NCBI RefSeq assembly: GCF_901827185.1
Contig: NZ_LR594671.1
Location: 5,016,001 to 5,080,000 of the forward strand
Origin: Variovorax sp. PBL-E5
Lineage (GTDB): Bacteria > Pseudomonadota > Gammaproteobacteria > Burkholderiales > Burkholderiaceae_C
DNA: 64,000 nucleotides
Reading direction: 5' to 3'
Below are positions 1-7,550 of the stretch, piece after piece. Below the pieces are notes generated by a model. That model was not told the DNA's origin. It searched no databases and was given only the letters and a program-made list of their open reading frames with translations. Numbering within the stretch: the stretch's first letter is position 1; each line of letters opens with the position of its first letter. Position numbers and translations under genes: made by a program.

Positions 1-183
1 GCATCGGCGCCGTCCATCGGGTGGACGCTCTCGGCTTGGCCAGAAATCCGCTTGGAGCGGCTTGTCGTTGACGCGCCGTCGTCGGCGCGGACCGCCCTTC
101 CTCCCAATGAAGGACGGCGCACACGAGAATGGACCGCAGCAAGCCGGGTCGAGATGAACGCTCCATACAGGTTGGGCGCTTTG

Positions 184-633
184 TTAGCTTCCAGGGCATT
201 CCAGCGCAAGGACCTTCGTCGCGATACGCGACTCCATCTGGTCACGTAGGGCAGCCACCAGCGTGACAGTAGCTTCGCAAACGACCTCGTGCGCATCGTG
301 GGCCTGAACGCGGAATGTCGCACTCCGATCCCCCATCCGTTCGAGCCATCCGCGCAGCCGCAAGGGCGACCCGGGAGGGATCGGTCCCCGGTGGTCGATT
401 CGAATGGTCCGGCCAACCACCACTTCGGTGGCGGCGTCGACGTGCTGCTGCATCTCGCGGATGCAGATCGACTCGACCACGGCCACCAGATACCCAGTGG
501 CAAGGCATTCGATCAATCGCTCCGCATAGCCGCTTCCGTAAGGAAGCCGTGCAAAGAGCGACTTCGCCGTCTGGTCGGCGGGAACGGTATAGGACTCTTC
601 AAAGAAAATCTCGCTGACGCCTTGATGGTTCAT
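184..633 (-). CDS. FlK-like hotdog-fold thioesterase
   Basis: The 149-residue product matches the fluoroacetyl-CoA thioesterase (FlK)/thioesterase-like family of small hotdog enzymes, which hydrolyse acyl-CoA thioesters in the cytoplasm. Visible signs are an ATGYLVAVVE segment giving T46 and E54, then RIDHRGP giving H81, at almost the spacing of the FlK Thr-Glu-His catalytic triad, followed by a G-S-P-L strand and a final strand ending VTLVA. I chose ATG 633 because upstream residues of the longer frame look non-coding; its ribosome site is weak. It lies downstream of parB on the same strand but is separated by two strong hairpins, so it is probably transcribed separately. The natural substrate cannot be told. 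Confidence 0.72.
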   Translation of the reverse strand: MNHQGVSEIFFEESYTVPADQTAKSLFARLPYGSGYAERLIECLATGYLVAVVESICIREMQQHVDAATEVVVGRTIRIDHRGPIPPGSPLRLRGWLERMGDRSATFRVQAHDAHEVVCEATVTLVAALRDQMESRIATKVLALECPGS

Positions 634-789
634 GGGTATCTGGAATTGGGTTGTCGAAGTCCGGTCGCCTGGCAGGTGACCGGTGCTCTTCGATGCTCTT
701 GCGTTCAGCTGGCATTCCCAACCCACCACGGCGAACGCTGGCGTAGCGCGCGCGACGCGATACGGCGATCGGCGGATGTCTGGACGTCA

Positions 790-818
790 AAACGCGCGCG
801 GCAGTCTGCCGCGCGCGT
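790..818 (-). terminator. Strong hairpin with T-tract after parB (second of two)
   Basis: A perfect 12-bp G+C-rich stem (792-803 with 807-818) has a 3-nt loop and is followed on the minus strand by TTTT. This is the form of an intrinsic terminator for parB transcription. Confidence 0.7.
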
Positions 819-830
819 CGCGCCGAATTC

Positions 831-860
831 CGAGTTCCCGGCATCCAAGCCGGGAACTCG
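831..860 (-). terminator. Hairpin directly after the parB stop (first of two)
   Basis: A perfect 12-bp stem (831-842 with 849-860) with a 6-nt loop begins 6 nt past the parB stop codon. It has no T-tract of its own. With the hairpin at 790-818 it forms a tandem transcript-end structure. Confidence 0.55.
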
Positions 861-866
861 GGCCGA

Positions 867-2864
867 TTACGCAGCTGCTTCCATGCCCTCCGCCGCTTCG
901 GCGTCAGGCTGCGCACCAGCGTCCGGCTCGGCGATCGCAGGTTGCTCCTGAGCACGGAACATCGCAGGCAGCCAACCGGTGCCCGCCGCCAGTCGCTCGG
1001 CTTCGCTGGAAATCTCTGCCTTCTTGAGCTTGCCGAGCCGGTTCACTTCACCGGGGGCGAAAACTTGCAACCCTTCCAATGCTTTGGCCTTGGAGACGTG
1101 ATCGAAGTAGCCTGCTGCGGTCGGCGTCCACCACGCGTGCATGTCCAGTCCCACAGCCTGCGCCAGTGCAGCTGCCGGGGTTTCGTCCTCCCGCGAAGCG
1201 ATGGCTGTCACCGTGAAGCCCACGCAAACCGCGAGCAGAGATAGCAGCTCCTGCTGCGGCAACACCAACAACTCGGCGAACAGCGCATCTGGATCGCTGG
1301 GCAGGCGTTCGGCCCATGCCTCCCGCACCTGCCGCATGCCCACAGCAGCCGGTGCCTCGGCAACGTCAGCGGCGTACTGCTCCAGCCGCCCCTGTGGGTT
1401 GGCGGTGATGTTGATGGGCGAACCGTAGTGCGCGTCATGGATGACATGCAGCGCGAGCCGATGCACGACGGCAACCAGCGCGACCTGCGGATGCCGGGCG
1501 ACCTCAGCTTGCAAGGCAGCGGTGCGATGGGCACTCAGGCACTTGACCAGCTTTTCCGAAATGGTCAGCTTGCCCTGCGTTTCGGCTGCGCCGCTGCTCT
1601 CCGTATCGCCATTCGTGCCGCGCCCGCCGCGTTCCTGCTCCCGCATCGCCTTGGCCTGTTCCTCGCGCAGCAGCCCGCGATGCACGATCACACCGCCCAT
1701 GTGGTCGAGCGACACCACGGCCCCCGCCGTTGCCATCGCACGCGGCGGATAGACCACCAGCGTGCGCTCGATGGCTTCGAGTTCGTTGCCCAGCATGTCC
1801 ATCTCGTCCTGCGCGGCTTGCGCCTGCTCGTCCGTCATGTCCTCGTTCTCGTCGTCCAGGCGGTCTTGCAGCTTGCGTTGCTGCGCTTCGAGCTCGGCGA
1901 TGCGCTTGGCCTCGGCCTTGCTCGGCTCGCGTCGTTTGCTGCGCATGCGCTGGAACTGGTGCAGGTCGGCGCGGGTAGCTCGCGGGGCTACGTCCGCCCA
2001 ACCCCAGCCCTCTGCATGTACCTGCTGGACCATCGGCACGAGCCTGTCTTTCGCCAACGACTCCAGCAGCGCTGCATCCGTGAGGAATACTCCGCTCTGC
2101 TCGTCCGCGAACAGGTCGCGCCGCACTGCGCCCCCGGCCTGCTCGTAGGTCTGGACACCTACGAACTTCGCCAGCGCATCGCGGCATGCGTCGATCTCCT
2201 CATGTGTCAGGTGATCCCGCAGCGCCTCCGGGCTGCGCTGCCACTGCGGCGACTCATAGAACGCCGCTTCCTGCGCCGCATGGTCGTCGGTGATGGCAAG
2301 CGCCATCAGCTGCTCCAGCGTGACGGCCTCACCCCGGTAGTCGGCCAACAGGCGCGGCGAGACGTTAGCGAGCTTCAAGCGCCGCTGCACGACCAAGGGC
2401 GTCACGCCGAAGTCGGCGGCAATGTCCTCGATGGGCCGTCCTTCGGCCACCAGATCGGCAAAAGCCTCGAACTGGTCGGCCGGGTGCATAGCCTCGCGCT
2501 GCACGTTCTCGGTCAGGCTGACGGTGCGCGCCGCAGCATCAGACCCCAGCAGGCAGGCCACCTCGAAGTCCTTGGCGAGCTTGCGCCGCTTGACCAGCAG
2601 CTTGAGCGCGGCGAGGCGACGGCGACCGGCCACGACCTCGTAATGCTCGCCATCGGCAGCAAGCACCACATTGAGGTTTTGCAGCAAGCCCACGCGGGCA
2701 ATGCTTGCGGCCAGTTCGGGAATCGACGTGCCGCCGCTCTTGCGCACGTTGCGGCTTGAAGGCCGCAGCTTGGATAGCGGAAGTAGCAGCAGTTCTTGCG
2801 ATGCCGTGACGGCTGCGACCGCAGCGGCGATGGCGGTGGCTTCATGAAGGGTAGCGGTGTTCAT
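867..2864 (-). CDS. ParB/RepB/Spo0J-family partition protein of a genomic island
   Basis: This 665-residue protein carries a ParB N-terminal nuclease-like domain (about residues 28-115) with the VVAGRRRLAAL box and a TENVQREAMHPAD motif, followed by a helix-turn-helix region (about 120-200). It then has a charged coiled coil (about 305-370) and a long C-terminal half seen in ParB-like proteins of integrative elements rather than in the about 300-residue chromosomal ParB. The family binds DNA at parS-like sites and stabilises or regulates the element. The start is ATG with an AGGAG site about 6 nt upstream. No parA partner is in the window; it may lie beyond the left edge. It supports reading this region as a mobile island. 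Confidence 0.88.
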   Translation of the reverse strand: MNTATLHEATAIAAAVAAVTASQELLLLPLSKLRPSSRNVRKSGGTSIPELAASIARVGLLQNLNVVLAADGEHYEVVAGRRRLAALKLLVKRRKLAKDFEVACLLGSDAAARTVSLTENVQREAMHPADQFEAFADLVAEGRPIEDIAADFGVTPLVVQRRLKLANVSPRLLADYRGEAVTLEQLMALAITDDHAAQEAAFYESPQWQRSPEALRDHLTHEEIDACRDALAKFVGVQTYEQAGGAVRRDLFADEQSGVFLTDAALLESLAKDRLVPMVQQVHAEGWGWADVAPRATRADLHQFQRMRSKRREPSKAEAKRIAELEAQQRKLQDRLDDENEDMTDEQAQAAQDEMDMLGNELEAIERTLVVYPPRAMATAGAVVSLDHMGGVIVHRGLLREEQAKAMREQERGGRGTNGDTESSGAAETQGKLTISEKLVKCLSAHRTAALQAEVARHPQVALVAVVHRLALHVIHDAHYGSPINITANPQGRLEQYAADVAEAPAAVGMRQVREAWAERLPSDPDALFAELLVLPQQELLSLLAVCVGFTVTAIASREDETPAAALAQAVGLDMHAWWTPTAAGYFDHVSKAKALEGLQVFAPGEVNRLGKLKKAEISSEAERLAAGTGWLPAMFRAQEQPAIAEPDAGAQPDAEAAEGMEAAA

Positions 2865-3841
2865 ATTGAAAACTCCTGTCCCGAGCCGGGACGTTGAAAA
2901 TGCAAGAGAGAAAAGTGACGAAGGGTTTCAAGGTGTCGGTGTGTGCATGCGCGGCTCTCCTGTGGTTCCCACACCAGCCGGATTCCAAGATTCGGAGCCC
3001 GGTGTTGGCTTCGTGGGTTCGGCGCAGTGACCTGGGCTGGTCGCCGTTGCCGCCGTCTTTCCTGAGTTCATCGCCCGCGAAAAACCGGGCCGACGGGGAC
3101 TGACGGTCAAGGAAATTAGCGCAGGGTGTTGGGGCGGCCCGCAGCCTCCGGCGAGGACACGGCCCTGCGCGCCTTGACGGCCAGGCACCGGCGGCTACGG
3201 TCGCGGGATCAGCGATGAAAGCGGGGGAAGACGGGACGCCGGCCAGCGGCCAGATAAGCGACGAAGCCATGGCCGCGCGGCGAGCGTCCTTGCGTGCCGC
3301 GGGCACGCCTAGTTAGAAGTGAACAAGCGCTTAGCGCACATCGACTTTTTGCGCCGGCCGATCAGGCGCGGCCTGGTCGGCGGTATCGAGGGGCGCCAAG
3401 CCTGCGCGGCGGGGATTGGCTTTAGCCATTCCCCTGGAGATCGCCCCTAGCGTCCACGGGTGAGCGAAAAAGTCGGGCTGCTCGCCCCTGTTGCCTACAA
3501 GAGGCCCCGCGCCGCGAAAGAGAGGGGACTTCCGTCGCTGTATGTACCCACTCTGATCCAGAAAGCGAATATCGACTAGTGCGAGCGCCACGTTGAGTGT
3601 CTGTGTAAGCGCCTCATCGGCACGCGACGGCTGAAGGAACAAGAATCGCCGACTCCTTCCCCCCAAGTTCTGCAAGGGCAGCGCGCAGGCGGTAGCTCGG
3701 CCGAAAGCGTCAGGGATTAAAGTCGGAGGCCGCGATGGGCGCAGTCAGCACGGGGTGCAGCCCGCGAGCCCGGCGACGGCACGCCGAAACGCACAATTGG
3801 GTTGCTGGGGGTGCTAGCCGCACACCGAATCACGAGCGGAC
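2865..3841. other. Gene-poor stretch upstream of parB
   Basis: Nearly 1 kb between parB and the HEPN gene holds no complete gene I can support. It contains the parB ribosome site, the RadC-like remnant at 3553-3633, and several open frames with unlikely, Arg/Pro-rich translations. It probably carries the parB promoter and is scarred by past rearrangement. Confidence 0.5.
3553..3633 (-). pseudogene. Remnant of a RadC/JAB-domain DNA repair-like gene
   Basis: About 27 codons read PSRADEALTQTLNVALALVD and on to IRFLDQ, matching the end of the JAB/MPN domain of RadC-like proteins, just after where the metal-binding HNHPSG motif should stand. The HNHPSG motif is absent upstream and the expected short C-terminal tail is absent downstream, although a frame of 114 codons (3331-3675) stays open around it. 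I read it as a broken relic. RadC-like genes commonly sit near parB in islands of this kind, which fits the place. The match is from memory of the family, not a search. Confidence 0.5.
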
Positions 3842-4597
3842 CTATACGAAATTGAGCAGCAGGCGTCCGATTGAGTTGGTCATGTCCCGGGCTAGTAGGG
3901 CGAGCCAACGTTGCGAGTCCCCGCCAAAATGCGCCTCGCTGAAGCCGTTACGTGAATTGGCCACCGCGTGCGTCATCGTCGGAAGGGCGTTGACGATCTG
4001 CTCTGGAAAGGGACCTTGAACTGTAAGCTTCGCCGCGATGTCGTCCTTCACGACGCGGCACAGCTGTATGAGGTCAGACAGGCCGTCCTGGGCCGGCACG
4101 TGCTTGCGGACATAGGCCTTGTACAGACCCTCAAGGCAGGAGTAGCTCAGGGCTGTGGCACGGTTGTAGTGGCCGGCATCGATTGCCAGGTCGATGTCCC
4201 GCAGATTGCTATTCGGTTTTTCGGAATTCCAGAGATCGATCGGTACCAGGGTGACTGGAACCGCGTAGCCGCCGCCGAACACGATCCCGCGAAGGGTTTC
4301 GGCGTCGCCCCGTGCATGAGGTTCGATTTGATTGATGAAGATGCGATAGACATGGAAGCGATGCGGCTCGGGCAAGGCTTGCAGCATCTCCCAATAGAAG
4401 GACTTGCGGGATGTGCTCCGACCCTGGCTCGTCAACAGAGGCATCAGCTGTTCGTAGCTCGGTGACCCGGGATCAACCTGTTGCAGCGCCCGGCAGAAGT
4501 CCGGCCCGGAGCAATAGAACGGCGCGCCGGACCGATTGAGCACCGGGAACAGGTGATTGAAAGCGGCAATCCAGTTGACGGACGCACCAGAATTCAC
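3842..4597 (-). CDS. HEPN/Abi_C-type protein, putative ribonuclease effector
   Basis: The 251-residue product has a helical C-terminal domain (about 130-251) like the Abi_C/HEPN proteins of abortive-infection systems. It contains NSRNGFSEAH, in which R216 and H223 form an R-x6-H motif within the R-x4-6-H range typical of HEPN ribonucleases. The N-terminal half is not recognised. The GTG start overlaps the stop of the upstream ATPase gene by 4 nt (GTGA), so the two are almost certainly translationally coupled and work together. I infer a toxin or RNase role held in check by the ATPase; an inactive, structural HEPN partner is also possible. Confidence 0.72.
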   Translation of the reverse strand: MNSGASVNWIAAFNHLFPVLNRSGAPFYCSGPDFCRALQQVDPGSPSYEQLMPLLTSQGRSTSRKSFYWEMLQALPEPHRFHVYRIFINQIEPHARGDAETLRGIVFGGGYAVPVTLVPIDLWNSEKPNSNLRDIDLAIDAGHYNRATALSYSCLEGLYKAYVRKHVPAQDGLSDLIQLCRVVKDDIAAKLTVQGPFPEQIVNALPTMTHAVANSRNGFSEAHFGGDSQRWLALLARDMTNSIGRLLLNFV

Positions 4598-6537
4598 GGC
4601 CTGTCCCCGAGTTCGGCCAGCTCTGGCTGTAGGACAGGCACCGGCTCCAGAAACTTTTTCAGCGCTTCCTGCTGCGCGGCCAAGAAAGGTGCGTCCTTAA
4701 CCTTCGAGTGAAGGTTCAGCAGCCGCTTCTCCGCCCGGACCAGGATGGTTTCATAAAGCATGGGATAGATTCGAACCTCGTCGCCTTCTTTGCGAGGATC
4801 GATCTCTCCTTGCTCGATCTTGTCGCCCAGCACAAAGCCGTCGATCCTCGTCCCTTTTTGCAGATAGCCTCTGGCACGCAGTTCCTTCACATACTTCCAC
4901 ACCTGGTCCTTCTCTCGGCCGCCAAGACTCAGTCCGGTCGTCTTGAGGTCGATGATGACGAGGTGGGCGACGCCGTCCTCATCGTGCTCGTCGTTGAAGG
5001 AGGCCCGCGCGTAGAAGCCGACACTGCTGTCCGGTAGTGTCACGAAGTCGGGTCGGTCTCGGGAACCCTTGCCGTCCTTTGCCTTGAAGATCGTCTTGAT
5101 GACCTGCGTCATCCCCTTGTTCGATGTGAACTCGATCGATTCGAACTGAGCGCCGAACATCCACAGGCCTCGCTCAAACAGCGGCTGCAGCTCGTGCACT
5201 TCGTCGACGCCCACTTGCTTCAACTTCGCACGAAGCTCGGAAATCAGCTTCAGCCGGTTCTGGATTTCGTCCAGTACTAGCTTGACCATCCCGATCGTCC
5301 ATTCACCCAGGATCGTATGCAGAGTGTCGTAATCGCTTGGCTCGCACTTGTGGAGCAGGTTGAGCAAGCCGTATCGCGACTTCGACTGCTCTAGCTTCGC
5401 AAGGATGCTGGAGAGTTGCACGACCTCGTTTTCGCCGAAGTTCGGACAGGTATCGACCACCTCGTTGATGAAACTCTCTACGCGCTCCTTGCTGACGGGT
5501 GAAAGCGCGTTCATCGTATTGCCGACGCGCTGAATCACGGCATCTCGTCGCGCATCACGCTCGTTCCGGCTGCTATCGAGGATGATCTGGCGGATGCGGT
5601 CCTGGACGACCTCGCGCGTGCGGATCCACGCGGCGCTGGATTCGTTGAACCCGTTCCAGTCTTCGGTCACGGCGTTTTTCTCGTTCAGGAAGTCAGCCTG
5701 AACAATGAAGGTGAAACGTTTCGCCTCCGAGGTGCGGCCGTCAAGGATGCGCTCGTAGTCGCTCCGGCTCCACTTGCACTGACCGACCGCCCGGTTCTGC
5801 ACCCACCACGCAATGCCATGTTGCTTCGTGGTCTTGTCGGCCTTCCTGGAGTCGATGTGCAGGATCTGGACCTTGCCGAAGCCTTCGACGTCCACCTCTT
5901 GCCGGGATAACAGATCGGGTATGTCGTTGAATGTGATCTGCGTCTGGCCAAGGAACACCTTGAACGCAGGGTTGGCGAGAAACCGGCTGCCGATAAGTTC
6001 TCGGGCTTTTTCTTCGGCGAACAAGAGCGGGGGAATGTCCCCCGTGCCCTCAATGGTCGTCCCGTGGCCCTGGACGCCATCCGGGATCCACGAAACCTCA
6101 TCGAGTACCAACGGGTTGGTCGCCGTCCGGCGAACTTTGCACGAGAACTGCTGGCCATCCCTGCGCGAGGTTATGAGGTACTCGCCCGCGAAGCAGAAAC
6201 TGGCGAATCGCCCTTTGCCGTTCTTTCCAAACACCGTCCGCGGCGGACCCGTCACGTCCGGTGGTGGGGCGGCCTTGGTACCCTCTGCTGCAAGGCGGTT
6301 GTACGCAATCGTGCGCCAGATGTGCCCGAAGGCGTCACGCGTCATGCCCTTGCCGTTGTCCTCGATCCTGAACTGGCGCTCGTCTTTCCGGCTTGGCAGG
6401 GTGATCCTGACCTCGGTCGCGTAGGCATCCCAACAATTCGCGACCAGTTCCACGATCGCGGTCGACGGATCCGACACGATGGACCCGGCGTAGCTCTCGA
6501 GGAAACGCTCGTCGTAGAGTAAAGACTGCTGCTCCAT
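4594..6537 (-). CDS. paraMORC-like GHKL ATPase with C-terminal PD-(D/E)XK nuclease domain
   Basis: A 647-residue protein. Residues 1-165 show the GHKL ATP-binding fold: E30/N34/D37 in ELVANCWDA, the IEDNGKGM box (D60, G62, G64), the G-K-N-G-K-G lid (104-109) and QGHGTTI (156-162). An S5-type domain follows (about 190-290, with GIAWWVQNRAVG), then a helical region. At the end comes a restriction-like nuclease fold: RPDF (D497), VIIDLKTTG (D530, K532) and Q545. I chose ATG 6537 because GGGAG lies just before it and the fold starts there; the frame is open another 90 codons to an ATG 11 nt after the preceding gene. It resembles prokaryotic MORC-like and Shedu-like defence proteins. Confidence 0.75.
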   Translation of the reverse strand: MEQQSLLYDERFLESYAGSIVSDPSTAIVELVANCWDAYATEVRITLPSRKDERQFRIEDNGKGMTRDAFGHIWRTIAYNRLAAEGTKAAPPPDVTGPPRTVFGKNGKGRFASFCFAGEYLITSRRDGQQFSCKVRRTATNPLVLDEVSWIPDGVQGHGTTIEGTGDIPPLLFAEEKARELIGSRFLANPAFKVFLGQTQITFNDIPDLLSRQEVDVEGFGKVQILHIDSRKADKTTKQHGIAWWVQNRAVGQCKWSRSDYERILDGRTSEAKRFTFIVQADFLNEKNAVTEDWNGFNESSAAWIRTREVVQDRIRQIILDSSRNERDARRDAVIQRVGNTMNALSPVSKERVESFINEVVDTCPNFGENEVVQLSSILAKLEQSKSRYGLLNLLHKCEPSDYDTLHTILGEWTIGMVKLVLDEIQNRLKLISELRAKLKQVGVDEVHELQPLFERGLWMFGAQFESIEFTSNKGMTQVIKTIFKAKDGKGSRDRPDFVTLPDSSVGFYARASFNDEHDEDGVAHLVIIDLKTTGLSLGGREKDQVWKYVKELRARGYLQKGTRIDGFVLGDKIEQGEIDPRKEGDEVRIYPMLYETILVRAEKRLLNLHSKVKDAPFLAAQQEALKKFLEPVPVLQPELAELGDRP

Positions 6538-6818
6538 CTCGGTCTCCCATATTGGGGCTGGTAGTTGAAACTCCACCGGCGGCTGCACTGCAAAGTCGTA
6601 CCCGATGCGGGTGCCACCTCTGAATCGTAGCGTCCGTGCGAATTGGGATTGTCGGTTATCGGAGATTTCGCCCGCCCTGGGGTACGAGGGGCTCGTAGGG
6701 TCTGCATGTCCAGTGACTCGATGCGGACGCCGGGAGGGCACTGCCACGGTGAGATCGCAGGCAGCGCGCCAGGCGGCACATCGACGCACACCGCAGAAAG
6801 CGGTCATCTGACGAAGGG

Positions 6819-7550
6819 CTATGCGTTGGACTCAGAAGGTCTAGGCGGCGGCACGAGCTCCACGATCCCTTGCTGAAAGACGGTGGCCCCTCCGTTGGCC
6901 GGGTGGCGCACGTGCGGCAGGTCGTACCCCATTTCAGTTAGTGCATTTTGGGCGACGTTCCCGAGTGCAACTACCTGCACGTTTGAAAACATGGACAGGA
7001 ACTGCCGTAGTACGTGTGAGGACTCGATGAGCTCGGTCTTGGATGGCGTTCGATTGGAAAAGCGGTTGTGTTCCTCGTGGGGGTGACAAGGATATGCATT
7101 CCACAGTACGAATTCGGTGGTTTCGTATCCGAGCTCCGTCATCTGCGACCAGACCAGCGTGGCAGTTGCCTCTGCGAGCCCATGTCGCCAGCGCCGCGGG
7201 AGGCTTGTCCTCTGAAACTCCGGTAGCTGTACTTTCTGCAGGACAGCTCGCCCCTTGCCAAGAATGATCCGCTCAGAAGTCATAGCAATGCCTGAAAATT
7301 TCGCTCCGCGATGACTCGGAGCCTCGGCAATCAACACTACTTTGGCTCTGCCGATCCGTTTTTCCAAGTATGTAGACAGATTCGACGAACGAATCACCGG
7401 GGCATCATCATGCTCTTCGCATGAAGGCTCGTCATCCAACCAAGGATTGAATATGTTCAAGCGCTTTGGTAACCCATGAAGGGTACGAAGAAAAGCGCTC
7501 GCCAACGACGGCGCTGCAGCTATTTCGGCCGTTGAGCGCGAGTGGTTCAT
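6819..7550 (-). CDS. Uracil-DNA glycosylase superfamily protein
   Basis: The 243-residue product has the marks of the UDG superfamily: a first motif IAEAPSHRGAKFSGIAM (74-90) where classic members have GEAPG, a middle LWNAYPCHP segment (149-157), and a closing HVRHPANGG (213-221) that corresponds to the family's HPS loop. Such enzymes flip out and excise a damaged or modified base. Divergence from housekeeping Ung (a separate gene at 30662) is large, so the target base may differ. The ATG overlaps the stop of the preceding gene by 4 nt, implying coupled translation. Placed in a defence-like cassette, it may act on modified phage DNA, but that is inference. Confidence 0.72.
   Translation of the reverse strand: MNHSRSTAEIAAAPSLASAFLRTLHGLPKRLNIFNPWLDDEPSCEEHDDAPVIRSSNLSTYLEKRIGRAKVVLIAEAPSHRGAKFSGIAMTSERIILGKGRAVLQKVQLPEFQRTSLPRRWRHGLAEATATLVWSQMTELGYETTEFVLWNAYPCHPHEEHNRFSNRTPSKTELIESSHVLRQFLSMFSNVQVVALGNVAQNALTEMGYDLPHVRHPANGGATVFQQGIVELVPPPRPSESNA

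Noticed and set aside
2842..3306. 154-codon minus-strand frame upstream of parB
   Set aside because: It overlaps the parB start, has Arg/Pro/Ala-rich composition and no recognisable fold; better read as leader DNA.
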